DNA of 64,000 nucleotides from Photobacterium arenosum (GCF_014841115.1 NZ_JACYTP010000001.1:248001-312000), one strand, 5' to 3'; positions 53,153 through 62,429 are shown, counted from the stretch's first letter. The notes: a model not told the origin generated them from the letters alone. Program-made: numbers and translations.

Positions 53153-54385
53153 ATGATAAAAACACTGTTTAGACCCGCGTTGTTATGCTTTACAACCGGC
53201 CTGTACCTTTCTTTGATTCCCCCTGTATCAGCAGAGGATCCGCTGATACCCAGCCCTCCTGAGATAGCCGCCGACGCTTGGGTTCTGATGAGCTATCAGT
53301 CAGGGCAAGTGATCGCAGGCAGTAATGAGCACAAAGCGCATGCCCCCGCCAGCCTGGTCAAAATTATGACAAGTTATGTGGTCGGAACTGAGCTGAAAGC
53401 CGGTCATATTCACGATGACGACAAAGTGGTGATCAGCGAAAATGCCTGGAGTCAAAAATTTCCGGGTTCTTCGGTTATGTTTATCAAAGTGGGCGATGAA
53501 GTCTCCGTTGATGACCTCAATCATGGCGTAATCATTTCTTCCGGTAACGATGCCACTGTTGCTCTTGCCGAGCATGTTGCCGGGCATACTTCAGCATTTA
53601 TCGAAATGATGAACCGCCAGGCTGAAAACCTAGGCATGAATAATACCTATTTTGCCAACCCGCATGGTTTAGACAATGATCAGCAAGCGACAACGGCTTA
53701 TGATATGGCGCTGCTGACGCGAGCCTTTATTCGTGACCTGCCTGAAATGTATGAACTGTTCAAAATCAAATCATTCACTTTCAACAACATTAAACAAGGC
53801 AACCGTAATCCACTTCTCTGGGACACCAGCCTTAATGCCGATGGCGTGAAAACAGGATATACCAAAGATGCAGGCTATAGCCTGGTTTCATCCGCTTCCC
53901 AAGGGGATTTCAGGCTGATAGCCGTGGTACTGGGAACAGAAAACGTCAATGCCCGCCGTAACGAAAGCAAAAAATTACTAACCTGGGGCTTTCGTTTTTA
54001 TCAGGATCTCAAACCTGATTTTGACAATAACACACTGAAAAAAGCCAAAGTCTGGTATGGCTCTCCGTCAAATGTTCAGGTTGAAGTGGGCGATGGCGGC
54101 GTTCTTACCGTACCGCGCCGTCAGCGGAAAAGTCTGGAGCACAAGGTATTCTACAACTCCAATCTGGAAGCCCCTGTTACCAAAGGCCAGCAGGTTGGCA
54201 AAGTCGAATGGTATCTCGACAAGCATTTACTGACAGTTCAACCGATTCTTGCGGCGGAAACTTCAGAAAAAGCGCCGTGGTACAAATCCATGATAGATAC
54301 CGTCTGGCGGCCTATTGGGCGCTGGTTCAGTGATCAGGATTGGGATCCGAGAACAGATAAAGCAATCGCCGAAACCACGCAATAA
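53153..54385 (+). CDS. dacA: D-alanyl-D-alanine carboxypeptidase (PBP5/6 type)
   Basis: The 410-residue enzyme trims pentapeptides of peptidoglycan. A signal peptide ends near PVSA-ED. The penicillin-binding motifs are SLVKIM (SxxK, in APASLVKIMTS), SGN (IISSGNDATVAL) and KTG (DGVKTGYTKDAGYS). A C-terminal PBP5 domain (residues ~285-375) and an amphipathic tail (APWYKSMIDTVWRPIGRWFSD) anchor it to the inner membrane. It could be one of two vibrio paralogues (DacA or DacC type). It is convergent with sgrR over a shared hairpin. Confidence 0.92.
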   Translation: MIKTLFRPALLCFTTGLYLSLIPPVSAEDPLIPSPPEIAADAWVLMSYQSGQVIAGSNEHKAHAPASLVKIMTSYVVGTELKAGHIHDDDKVVISENAWSQKFPGSSVMFIKVGDEVSVDDLNHGVIISSGNDATVALAEHVAGHTSAFIEMMNRQAENLGMNNTYFANPHGLDNDQQATTAYDMALLTRAFIRDLPEMYELFKIKSFTFNNIKQGNRNPLLWDTSLNADGVKTGYTKDAGYSLVSSASQGDFRLIAVVLGTENVNARRNESKKLLTWGFRFYQDLKPDFDNNTLKKAKVWYGSPSNVQVEVGDGGVLTVPRRQRKSLEHKVFYNSNLEAPVTKGQQVGKVEWYLDKHLLTVQPILAAETSEKAPWYKSMIDTVWRPIGRWFSDQDWDPRTDKAIAETTQ

Positions 54386-54397
54386 ACAGCATACGCT

Positions 54398-54423
54398 ACC
54401 GGGTCTACTCCAGACCCGGTTTC
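54398..54423. terminator. Bidirectional hairpin between dacA and sgrR
   Basis: ACCGGGTCT (54398-54406) and AGACCCGGT (54412-54420) form a 9-bp stem. It overlaps the last codons of sgrR and lies 13 bases after dacA. Confidence 0.65.
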
Positions 54424-56102
54424 AGCCAGACGGATTTAAAATCAAACCATCCCATAGAATTGGGTTCCATACCTTGTACCGGACCGGCGCTGTACACCCC
54501 TAACCAGGCATGAAATAAAGGGATCACTTGTCCTGATTTGACCAGATTCGCACCTATGTCATGACTGGGGCACGTACGGCCGCTCTCTGAACGCCATGCC
54601 ATAACACGCTGATTCAGTGAATCAAATTCATTTTCAGGCATAGCCCGTGAAATATGGTCGAAACTGTAAAACCAGGTCAGAAGAGCATCATCTCTGTGAT
54701 TACTCAGGCTCATACCATTTAGCCAGATATCGATCTTATCCGCGTACTTCCCCATCAATACGTCTGTGTTGCTCAGCTCCATCACTTTGAGTCTCAGTCC
54801 ATCTTCAGCCAGAACACTGTCGATCGCCCGGGCAAGCTCATGGTAAACCGGATGATGTTGCGGGAACGCCAGCGTCACCATGCGTTTAGCAGGCAGAGCA
54901 GCTTTTATCGGTAGCGGATTAAGATCTGTCCAGCCAGGTAACAATCCAAAGGCATTGATCAGACGGATATCGCCTATCTCTGCCGGGTTCATCCTCGACA
55001 GCAATTGCATTGGCCCAAGCCGGCTCTGAAAATACGCCTGCCACTCAGGATCGCTGGCAAGCCCATTGACTCTGTTTAGCAACAGATAGCTGCATCCTTC
55101 ATCCAGGGTTAACTGATCGTTCACGTCCTTAATCTGCTCAACAACCCTATCCGTTCCGGGTTGCAAATAGCAGGCGGTGACACCGGTTAAAATCCAGATC
55201 TCGACCACATCTATCAGAGCCCGGAATCCAAAATAGTGATCGAACGCTTCCAGTGTCAAACGCTGTCTGTCATTTTGCGTGACTTTATAAGGCCCGGTGC
55301 CCACAGGAAACAAATCCGCCTCCTTTTCACTGTCCAGCTCGGCAGGCTGAATCACCGCCATGATGTTGGCCAGCAAATCAGGCAAACGATAATCATCATG
55401 GCTAAGACGAATATCAACGGTATTAGGGAAGGGTGAAGAAATATGGCTGAGGTGACAGAATAATTTATGTTCTTTCAGCCGCTCGAGACTCTTCACTACA
55501 TCCTGGCTGTCCAGCAGACTGCCGTCGTGAAACCGAACAGCAGGACGCAGATAGAACCGCCAGTGACGAGCAGAAAAGGCCTCCCAATGATGAGCCAGAT
55601 CGCCTTCGGTTTCCTCTTTTTCCTCATTAATCCGCGTCAGTCCGTTGAAAATCTGCCGAACGAGGTGCTGCTCAGAACGCCGGAGCGGACGAAGCGGATT
55701 GAGATTGGTAAACGCGCGGTAATACGGGACGCGAACGATCTGACGTCCTTTTTGCGTAGTCAGCCCAAGCTGTTCCTGTATTAACTGTGCCAGCTTGTTG
55801 GCATCGTGCCCCAGCGCTTCCAGAGCGGGTTCCAGTTTGCCATCGGCGACCAGCTTGCGGGCGTGATTGTACTGCAGCTCAGTATCCGTACTATGAAAGA
55901 CTAACCGTGACTGTTTGCCACGACCGATAGCCGGTTCCCAGTCTATCCATCCCTTCTCGACCATCTTATTGATGACCATACGTACATTGCGGCGCGTACA
56001 AAACAGCACATCAGACATGTCTTGCAAGTTTGTATCGCTGTCCTGACCGGAAAAATGGCTATAAAGACGCTGGAATTGCGTTTTCAGACGCTGACCACTC
56101 AT
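54405..56102 (-). CDS. sgrR: SgrR-like transcriptional regulator with solute-binding domain
   Basis: The 565-residue protein has an N-terminal winged helix (DMSDVLFCTRRNVRMVINKM, residues ~28-48). After a helical link follows an extracytoplasmic-type solute-binding domain (SBP_bac_5; YYRAFTNLNPLRPLRRSEQH, and LFPVGTGPYKV). There is no signal peptide. This fusion defines SgrR, which in enterobacteria senses sugar-phosphate stress and activates the divergent small RNA sgrS. The flank contains an unexplained terminator at 56250-56315, fitting such an RNA (see findings). Sugar genes are not adjacent. Confidence 0.88.
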   Translation of the reverse strand: MSGQRLKTQFQRLYSHFSGQDSDTNLQDMSDVLFCTRRNVRMVINKMVEKGWIDWEPAIGRGKQSRLVFHSTDTELQYNHARKLVADGKLEPALEALGHDANKLAQLIQEQLGLTTQKGRQIVRVPYYRAFTNLNPLRPLRRSEQHLVRQIFNGLTRINEEKEETEGDLAHHWEAFSARHWRFYLRPAVRFHDGSLLDSQDVVKSLERLKEHKLFCHLSHISSPFPNTVDIRLSHDDYRLPDLLANIMAVIQPAELDSEKEADLFPVGTGPYKVTQNDRQRLTLEAFDHYFGFRALIDVVEIWILTGVTACYLQPGTDRVVEQIKDVNDQLTLDEGCSYLLLNRVNGLASDPEWQAYFQSRLGPMQLLSRMNPAEIGDIRLINAFGLLPGWTDLNPLPIKAALPAKRMVTLAFPQHHPVYHELARAIDSVLAEDGLRLKVMELSNTDVLMGKYADKIDIWLNGMSLSNHRDDALLTWFYSFDHISRAMPENEFDSLNQRVMAWRSESGRTCPSHDIGANLVKSGQVIPLFHAWLGVYSAGPVQGMEPNSMGWFDFKSVWLKPGLE

Positions 56103-56249
56103 AGAAAAGGGGAACCTTTTAAATTGGGATTTTCAATTTTTTGTTTCCCTATTTTAGTCTACATTGCTGTTACATGAAACCGCAGCATTCAGCTTCTGCC
56201 CTTTATTCTTATACAGAATGAAGCACTTAGCTGGCTGGTTTCATTTTAT

Positions 56250-56315
56250 GGCAGCCGGACAAAACGAAGACCTCCCCCAGTCTTCGGCGCCTGAGTGTTT
56301 GTCCGGTTGCCTTTT
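56250..56315 (+). terminator. Terminator of an unannotated plus-strand transcript opposite sgrR
   Basis: A 14-bp stem (56250-56263 with 56298-56311, one G-U) encloses a second 7-bp hairpin (CGAAGAC 56265-56271 with GTCTTCG 56280-56286) and is followed by TTTT. No plus-strand gene is seen before it. The minus strand has no T-run here, so it does not serve the coiled-coil gene. Confidence 0.6.
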
Positions 56316-56331
56316 CCCTGTCCGATCAAAA

Positions 56332-56348
56332 AAGCGCCTTTCGGCGCT
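56332..56348 (-). terminator. Terminator of the coiled-coil protein gene
   Basis: AAGCGCC (56332-56338) and GGCGCTT (56343-56349 region) flank TTTC. On the minus strand a run of T (TTTTTTG) follows. Confidence 0.8.
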
Positions 56349-56379
56349 TGATGTACACGGCATTCGGTTGACCCGTTTT

Positions 56380-57054
56380 TCAGGACACGTCTGATGATTT
56401 GGTTTGTGATGCTTTAGTTTGTGACATCTGCTGGGATTGCAATTCTTTTAGTTGCTTTTTCAGCGCATCATTCTCATTTTGCAGCGTTTTCTGCCCGGCA
56501 AGCAATTCTGTTTGCTCTTTATTAGCCAGCTTGTTTGCTGCAGCCAGTTCCGCTTTTACCGAACGGAGTTCCTCATTCAGCGATGCCACTTTCGCCGCGC
56601 TGGCGTCAAGCTCGGTTTTCACTTTACGCTGGTTACGCTGTGCCGTTTGCTTGGCTTTCTGCGCTTTTTCACACTCTGCCGTCATAAGCGCTAACGCTTG
56701 TTCCAGCTCAGCCATTTGTTGTGAATTGTCTGCAGCAGCGCTTTCCTGACCTGTCATCGCCAACCAACCCGATAGCATATTCTCACTGGCCAACTGCATC
56801 ATATCGAACGGAAACACCAGTCCTTGCTCTTTGGTTTGCTGCACTTTTTCATTCAATACCTTGTCGGCTTGTTCGAACTGCCGGATGGTATTGTCATAGC
56901 TGTCGTGTGTTGCCCAGGTAAACTGCTTCGCCGCAATCGCTTCCCATGCACGGTGAACCTGCATCCAGGTTTCAACGTGAGAAAAGTACAGGCTAGGGTC
57001 AAACACCGGTGAAGACCATTGTTGTTGCAAAGCCTTTTGTAAACCATTTTCCAT
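56380..57054 (-). CDS. Cytosolic coiled-coil protein (phasin-like?)
   Basis: The 224-residue protein has a helical N-terminal part (MENGLQKALQQQWSSPVFDP; HVETWMQVHRAWEAIAAKQF) and a long C-terminal coiled coil rich in Gln, Lys and Ala (residues ~110-215). The N-terminal part, with its amphipathic helices and aromatic residues, recalls phasins that coat polyester granules. No PHB genes are nearby, so this is weak. It has its own terminator. Confidence 0.55.
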   Translation of the reverse strand: MENGLQKALQQQWSSPVFDPSLYFSHVETWMQVHRAWEAIAAKQFTWATHDSYDNTIRQFEQADKVLNEKVQQTKEQGLVFPFDMMQLASENMLSGWLAMTGQESAAADNSQQMAELEQALALMTAECEKAQKAKQTAQRNQRKVKTELDASAAKVASLNEELRSVKAELAAANKLANKEQTELLAGQKTLQNENDALKKQLKELQSQQMSQTKASQTKSSDVS

Positions 57055-57363
57055 CAGTCATTCTCCTAAAGTTGGCTTCAATTTAGCAATTGTCCTTGTG
57101 ATTCCCTTTCGGGATATGCCCTAAACAACATGGCACACTGTGCGCACAATGCCAGATGCGCATAGTTTACCTACCCAAAATGACAGCATAAAGAACAAAA
57201 AACAAGCAGCGCTATGCTTTGATCATTGAATTAGTGAATGTTAAGAGAAACTTGAGATAAACGTTACACCAAAATGTAACTGTCATATTGTCATGAATTT
57301 GCGATGTTAACCCGCTAGCCTCAGGGGAGTCATCACACACAGAAGCACCAATTTGCCGACTGT
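57055..57363. other. 309-base intergenic region
   Basis: It separates the coiled-coil gene (minus) from the lipase gene (plus). No gene, promoter or repeat could be supported. Confidence 0.4.
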
Positions 57364-58218
57364 ATGAAGAAACTTAAACGCTATCAGTACGAACGCTACG
57401 CCATTTTATGCCGACAGGCTTATCCGGCTGACTTTGACCATACCCAGTATGGCTTTGACCCGGCAGGCCGGCGAGATATTACCGACAGATGGGGGCGAAC
57501 CATTATCCGGGTACTCTGGGGAGAGCAGAATGAAGCCATAGTCGTGTTCAAAGGATCGCAAAACCTGTGGGACTGGCTTCTCAACTTTGCGTGTTTTCCG
57601 CAAAAGCTGCCAGGAAGACATAAGCCTTATCATGTCCACTGGGGCTATCACTCTCTTCTGGAACAGAAAAGTAAAATAGACACAAATCGGTACGCAGAGG
57701 CGTTCTCCTCCATGTCGGCTTCACAAGAAATTGATTATCTGCAAGCCGCCGATGCTGAGCATTTCCAGGATGAATCGCTCTACCAGCAGATTCGCTCAAC
57801 CCTGTTACCCTTAATCAGCAACGGAAAAAGAGTGTCTTTCACTGGCCATTCCTCTGGTGGCGCCATGGCGGTACTGACAGTGGAAAGGCTGGGCAAAGAG
57901 TTTCCTGATGCTATCAAACGGGTTGTGACTTTCGGGCAACCGGCGGCCGGTTTCTGGAGCTTCAAAAAAGCCTACAGTTACCATCACTGCACCTACCGGA
58001 TTTGCTGCGATCTGGACATTGTCACCTTTCTGCCAGCCATCCCTCTGATGCACTGGCATGTAGGGAAAATGCTCTGGCTGCATAACGAGAAGATCTACGA
58101 CAACATCTCTACACCAGTCAGACTCTACAAATCACTGGTGAGCTGGATATTACGCCCTATTACCTACCACTATATGCACAAATACATCAGGAATAAGGAC
58201 TACTTTGATAAGCACTGA
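57364..58218 (+). CDS. Class 3 lipase-family hydrolase
   Basis: The 284-residue protein has an alpha/beta hydrolase core. The nucleophile elbow is GHSSGGAMAVL (GxSxG). The Asp is probably in CCDLDIVTFLP, and the His lies in HVGKMLWLHNEKIYD. IVVFKGSQNLWDWLLN gives the oxyanion-side motif of class 3 lipases. No signal peptide is visible, so it is cytosolic or exported by an unknown route. The start has no good ribosome site. Confidence 0.82.
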   Translation: MKKLKRYQYERYAILCRQAYPADFDHTQYGFDPAGRRDITDRWGRTIIRVLWGEQNEAIVVFKGSQNLWDWLLNFACFPQKLPGRHKPYHVHWGYHSLLEQKSKIDTNRYAEAFSSMSASQEIDYLQAADAEHFQDESLYQQIRSTLLPLISNGKRVSFTGHSSGGAMAVLTVERLGKEFPDAIKRVVTFGQPAAGFWSFKKAYSYHHCTYRICCDLDIVTFLPAIPLMHWHVGKMLWLHNEKIYDNISTPVRLYKSLVSWILRPITYHYMHKYIRNKDYFDKH

Positions 58219-58319
58219 TTCCTGACTCACGCTGAATCAGCGGAATTGTAAAAATTTAACATACCTTCTTTTGCCTGTTTCATGTATCGTTGAGGCTGAA
58301 TCCAGCAGAAATCGACGAT

Positions 58320-58835
58320 ATGCATTCTCAAATCACACAGTTGCTCGCACAAAAAAATGTCTGGATGGCCAGTCATATTACGGACGCTGAGTTTCCCACA
58401 GCACTCAGCAAACAGGGTCTCGCCCTTTACAACACCGCGCATAACGAACTGACAGCCAATTCGGTTCAAGCCTCTGATTTCGCTTCGCCTTCAGATCTGT
58501 TGAGTGTCTACCCTGTCGATTGCCACCCTCTCACTATCCGATTTTCTTTGGTTCATGCCAGCCAATGGCAAGATGAAGAGTCTGAAGCTGTCATAGAGTT
58601 TCTGACGCAAATCATGCTGGAAACCGACGGGCCGGCTCAACTGTTCGTGGGTTTCTATCAAGGTAAACCTGCAGCCTGCGGTATGCTGTTTACTAACCCG
58701 GACACCCCGAACGACACCTTAATCAGCGATATCTGTGCGCTTCCGCTGCCAAATCATGATGAACTTGTCGCTGCCATGACAAGTTGGCTCATTCAGCAAG
58801 CGTCTGATAAGTCGGAAAGTTTGTGGTTATGTTAA
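58320..58835 (+). CDS. Protein of unknown function, possibly GNAT-like
   Basis: I start at the ATG at 58320 (171 residues); the in-frame TTG at 58290 is less likely. No ribosome site is obvious. LFVGFYQGKPAACGMLF followed by ISDICALPLP looks like the middle of a GNAT acetyltransferase, but the acetyl-CoA loop is not clear. No neighbour gives a hint. Confidence 0.55.
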   Translation: MHSQITQLLAQKNVWMASHITDAEFPTALSKQGLALYNTAHNELTANSVQASDFASPSDLLSVYPVDCHPLTIRFSLVHASQWQDEESEAVIEFLTQIMLETDGPAQLFVGFYQGKPAACGMLFTNPDTPNDTLISDICALPLPNHDELVAAMTSWLIQQASDKSESLWLC

Positions 58836-59061
58836 GCCCGTCAGTCTGTGCTTTCCTTGCCGGTACAGACTGATCCACCGCGCCATTGCTGTTTACCCTT
58901 CTACACCTGGTGCCAACCAGATTTCAGCCCAGTAATTACTGCTGGCTAAATTTCATTTTTTCGAGTTATTTCTCAAATATTCTTATTTTTCTGCTGGTTA
59001 GCGTTAACTTTCATCTTAAAGCAACAACTCCTTAACATAACTGTACCTATTATTTCATCGG

Positions 59062-59074
59062 GAGAATGATTCTC
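59062..59074 (+). promoter_or_regulatory. Fur-box-like palindrome before the sphingomyelinase
   Basis: GAGAATGATTCTC at 59062-59074 is a perfect dyad about a central G, close to the 6-1-6 Fur core (GATAAT-N-ATTATC). It lies 28 bases upstream of the start codon. Confidence 0.4.
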
Positions 59075-59101
59075 TTTAATTAATCAACAAGGACACTTTC
59101 G

Positions 59102-60100
59102 ATGAAAAAAACGATAGGAACAACTTTATTATTGTTGTCATCCTTCACTCAGGCAGAATCGTTAAACGTCATGGCGTACAACACGCTGCTACTGTCTTTC
59201 GGCGATTGGGATCAGACCAATCGCGCCCAGCGGATACCCGCTGCGATTTCTGCCCTGGAGAACATTCCCGATGTGCTGATCATCAATGAAGCTTTCAACC
59301 CAGATTCCGAAGTCATGCTTAATGAACTGGCGTCGCTTTATCCATATCAAACACCGGTTGTGGGCTTAGATTGCAGCGGTCGGGGATGGGATGCATTAAC
59401 AGGCGATTGTTCCAACTCTATTGTGGTTGTGCGTGGCGGCGTCTCTATTTTGTCCCGCTACCCCATTGTGAGCCAGAAAGCACATGTTTATCACGCCAGC
59501 GACAACAGCACCTGGGATTATTATTCCAACAAAGGTTTTGCCTACGTCGAAATTGACAAGAATGGTCAGCGCTTCCATCTGCTTGGTACACATCTGCAAT
59601 CCAGTACTGACAACCCGGATAAAGAACACCCGGTGCGTATGGCCCAACTGACTGAAATGCAGAATTTCATTTCAGCACAAGCTATTCCGACCTCAGAGCC
59701 CGTTATTATTGCAGGCGATCTGAATGTGGAATGGAGCCGCCAGGATCAGATTGCAGACATGCTGGCAACGACACAAAGCCATCTGTTCTTTCCCGAACCG
59801 AGCACCGGCAGCTTCTCTGCCAAATACAATTGGGTCACAAAATCAGGTGCGTACAGGGACGGTTACTCACTCAACTACAACGATACTCTGGATTATGTAC
59901 TCTGGCACCAACACTATCTGCAACCTACAGTACCGGCGGCGATGAAAGTGGTGAAGCTGCAAGCTGATGAACAATGGTACTGGCATTACCTGAAAGGTAA
60001 ATGGCCACTGCCGGAAGGTGAATATTGGCATAATGGCTATTACAGCGATCTGTCAGATCATTACCCAGTCCAGGCTGAGTTTGTGTTTCCTGATCAATAA
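59102..60100 (+). CDS. Secreted neutral sphingomyelinase/phospholipase C-type haemolysin
   Basis: The 332-residue protein has a signal peptide (cleaved near FTQA-ES) and a DNase I-like (endonuclease/exonuclease/phosphatase) fold. MAYNTLLL and INEAF (Mg2+ Glu), GTHLQSS (His), AGDLNVEW (Asp and Asn) and the final SDHYPVQA (catalytic Asp-His) match bacterial neutral sphingomyelinases. Such enzymes break sphingomyelin or phospholipid head groups and lyse cells. AAGGAC is the ribosome site, and a Fur-like palindrome precedes it. Confidence 0.93.
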   Translation: MKKTIGTTLLLLSSFTQAESLNVMAYNTLLLSFGDWDQTNRAQRIPAAISALENIPDVLIINEAFNPDSEVMLNELASLYPYQTPVVGLDCSGRGWDALTGDCSNSIVVVRGGVSILSRYPIVSQKAHVYHASDNSTWDYYSNKGFAYVEIDKNGQRFHLLGTHLQSSTDNPDKEHPVRMAQLTEMQNFISAQAIPTSEPVIIAGDLNVEWSRQDQIADMLATTQSHLFFPEPSTGSFSAKYNWVTKSGAYRDGYSLNYNDTLDYVLWHQHYLQPTVPAAMKVVKLQADEQWYWHYLKGKWPLPEGEYWHNGYYSDLSDHYPVQAEFVFPDQ

Positions 60101-60185
60101 AAAACCTGTCTTTGAAACCCTGCCGTTGAAACTATGCTGTTGAAACCATCGCTATCGCGGCTGGCACTGGTTCAGAGGAGACATC

Positions 60186-60213
60186 AAAAAGGAGCACCTG
60201 AGTGCTCCTTCTG
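60186..60213 (-). terminator. Terminator of the aminotransferase gene
   Basis: AAGGAGCAC (60189-60197) and GTGCTCCTT (60202-60210) pair around CTGA; the minus strand ends in TTTTT. Confidence 0.85.
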
Positions 60214-60246
60214 CCTGTCTGCCTGAGTTAAGTTTTGACGAGCCGA

Positions 60247-61428
60247 TCAGCGGCTGACACTCAGTAACGCTTTTGCCAGGTAATCCAGTTTCTGCTCCTG
60301 CAAACCCGCAATGTTAATCCGGCCGTCACCAACAGCATATATACCGAATTCATTACGTAACTGAATAATTTGCTCCTGACTTAAACCTGTGACGGAAAAC
60401 ATCCCTTTATGCTTTTCAATGAAATCAAACGCATCGGAGCCATTGTCCCGCACCGCCTGAGTTAAACCCGCACGCAGACGCCGCAGACGCTGGTTCATGT
60501 CCGTCAGCTCGCTTTTCCAGGTGGCGGTCAGAGAATCATCATTGAGGACAGTCGCCACCAGAGCTGCACCATGATCAGGTGGCATAGTATAAGAAGCACG
60601 CGCCAGCTGCAGAATTCTGCCCTTGGCCTTCTGAGCTTCTTTCAGGGAATCACTGATGATAATCGCCGCGCCTGTACGTTCACGGTACAAACCAAAATTC
60701 TTTGAGCAGGAAGTGGCAACAATCATTTCTTCCACATTGTCAGCCAGATGGCGTAAACCGGCAGCATCCTGCTCCAGCCCGTCACCAAATCCCTGATAAG
60801 CGATATCAACAAAAGGCAGGAAACCATTTTTATTTGCCAGCTCAGTGATTGCCTTCCAGTCATCAAATGAAATGTCCGCACCGGTCGGGTTATGGCAGCA
60901 ACCATGCAGCAATACCACATCTTTAGGGCCGGCTTTCGCCAGCTCTGCCAGCATAGCTTCGCTGTTAACTTGTTTGGTTGCGGTATCGAAGTACGGATAG
61001 AACTTCACTTTCAGGCCAGCCGCTTCCATTACCGGTTTGTGGTTGACATAACTGGGGTTTGAAATCCACACGGTTGTGTCTGGTTGAGCCAGATACATCA
61101 GATCGGCCAGCATACGCAGTGCGCCACTGGCGCCCGGGGTCTGTACCGCAGCAGCACGCTGATAAGCAGAGGTATCTTTAATGAGTAAATCCATCATTGC
61201 CTGATTGAAGACTTCATCGCCCGCTAACCCAACATACGCTTTGGTTTTCTGTGTTTCCAACAGACGCTGCTCAGCCTGAAATACCGCCTGCATAATTGGC
61301 GTTTCACCTTGGCTGTTGCGGTATACACCGATGCCCAAATCCATCTTCTCAGAACGGGCATCCTCGCGGAACATTTGTGTCAGGGATAAAATTGGATCGA
61401 GTTGTGCTTCAGTAAGCTGCTTGAACAT
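60247..61428 (-). CDS. tyrB: Aromatic amino acid aminotransferase (class I, TyrB-like)
   Basis: The 393-residue PLP enzyme is of the AspC/TyrB family. Visible motifs are YRNSQGETPIMQAV, CCHNPTGADIS (HNPTG), FVDIAYQGFGDG (Asp to PLP N1, Tyr) and SCSKNFGLYRERTG (PLP Lys and Arg). It transfers amino groups between aromatic amino acids or aspartate and 2-oxoglutarate. AspC and TyrB cannot be told apart by motif alone; a TyrR-type box upstream favours TyrB. Confidence 0.9.
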   Translation of the reverse strand: MFKQLTEAQLDPILSLTQMFREDARSEKMDLGIGVYRNSQGETPIMQAVFQAEQRLLETQKTKAYVGLAGDEVFNQAMMDLLIKDTSAYQRAAAVQTPGASGALRMLADLMYLAQPDTTVWISNPSYVNHKPVMEAAGLKVKFYPYFDTATKQVNSEAMLAELAKAGPKDVVLLHGCCHNPTGADISFDDWKAITELANKNGFLPFVDIAYQGFGDGLEQDAAGLRHLADNVEEMIVATSCSKNFGLYRERTGAAIIISDSLKEAQKAKGRILQLARASYTMPPDHGAALVATVLNDDSLTATWKSELTDMNQRLRRLRAGLTQAVRDNGSDAFDFIEKHKGMFSVTGLSQEQIIQLRNEFGIYAVGDGRINIAGLQEQKLDYLAKALLSVSR

Positions 61429-61544
61429 CTGTGAAATTCCGTTTTGTTATTGCGACTTTCCTCAAATTATCATGCACCTTATCGAAGGTCACTACCCCAG
61501 CTCAGAAATAGTCCTGCCAGTGTTTATCCAGATTAACAGCACCA

Positions 61545-61562
61545 TGTAATGAAATTGTTACA
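61545..61562 (-). promoter_or_regulatory. TyrR-box candidate upstream of the aminotransferase
   Basis: TGTAA (61545-61549)-N8-TTACA (61558-61562) fits the TyrR consensus TGTAAAN6TTTACA at its most conserved positions. It lies about 117 bases before the aminotransferase start. Confidence 0.5.
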
Positions 61563-61663
61563 ACCTGAATTGATCTGGATTAATCAAACACCAATAAAGC
61601 TTGCAAGGGTTGACCAAGCACCTAAATTTAAAGCATGAGGGGTACATCCAACCGGAGGCCATC

Positions 61664-61975
61664 ATGAAAAACAGCGTTGATGTTCGCGCCTTACTAACCG
61701 CCTATGAAAAGATAAAAACGCTGGGAACACCCGTCGAAAACGGCAAACAACTCGATGATATTACCTGTACAGAGAGTTACGACGGTTACAGCGTCAGCCT
61801 GTCAGACGGTAATGTCAGTGTTGATGTTAACTTTCACAACACTTATCACTTCCATACCCTGAATGAAGATCCAGACACAGTCATTAACCAGACAACGACA
61901 GATTTTCACCACAACAACGAAACCCAGATTCAGGCATTTTTGAATAAGTTGCACGATTTAAATACACGTTATTAA
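61664..61975 (+). CDS. Small protein, probably DUF3081 family
   Basis: The ATG at 61664 is preceded by CGGAGG; the frame is open further upstream, but that part has no start with such a site. The 103-residue protein has MKNSVDVRALLTAYEKI, YDGYSVSLSDGNVSVDVNFHNTYHF (beta strands) and a helical end (FLNKLHDL). I associate this pattern with the DUF3081 family of vibrios and Shewanella. Function unknown. Confidence 0.65.
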   Translation: MKNSVDVRALLTAYEKIKTLGTPVENGKQLDDITCTESYDGYSVSLSDGNVSVDVNFHNTYHFHTLNEDPDTVINQTTTDFHHNNETQIQAFLNKLHDLNTRY

Positions 61976-62219
61976 TGTGTTACCTAAAGTCGCTCTGCCG
62001 GCTTTAGGTTTTACCTTTTCCTGACATTATCCCGCCACAGCTTGATTAAGCTGGAAACATAGACACAGTTGAAAGGTCTAGTTAACCGGAAAAGCTGTAA
62101 CGAACTTTGTGCCCCATCCAGTAACAAAGTGCATCCACAGCGTTTTCTGTCAATGACTCACTAACCACATGTGGCGAACCAGTCATCACTCAAAACAAAA
62201 AAAAGAAAGAGAGAAAAGA

Positions 62220-62381
62220 ATGAACGCTGAAATATTGAATAAGCAAGAACAGGAACGTGTGATTGCTGCTTTGAATGAATGTTACCGTCGATTGGAAGCT
62301 GCTGAACTGACCCCGCAGGAAATTTCGCAAGAGGGCTTCAGCCTGATGTTTACCTCAGCCTACAAAATGATTGATGGCTGA
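62220..62381 (+). CDS. Small helical protein of 53 residues
   Basis: The ATG at 62220 follows AAGAAAGAGAGAAAAGA. MNAEILNKQEQERVIAALNE and the rest are strongly helical and charged, with a conserved-looking end (SLMFTSAYKMIDG). It is followed by a bidirectional terminator, which supports a real transcript. Family and role are unknown. Confidence 0.6.
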   Translation: MNAEILNKQEQERVIAALNECYRRLEAAELTPQEISQEGFSLMFTSAYKMIDG

Positions 62382-62429
62382 GATTGAGCGCTAAACGTCC
62401 TCAGTTCCCCCTGCTGATGTTTACGAAAT

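Noticed and set aside
57280-57300. CTGTCAT/TTGTCAT pair resembling a Pho box
   Set aside because: The repeats start 8 bases apart, while a Pho box needs 11, so the match does not hold.
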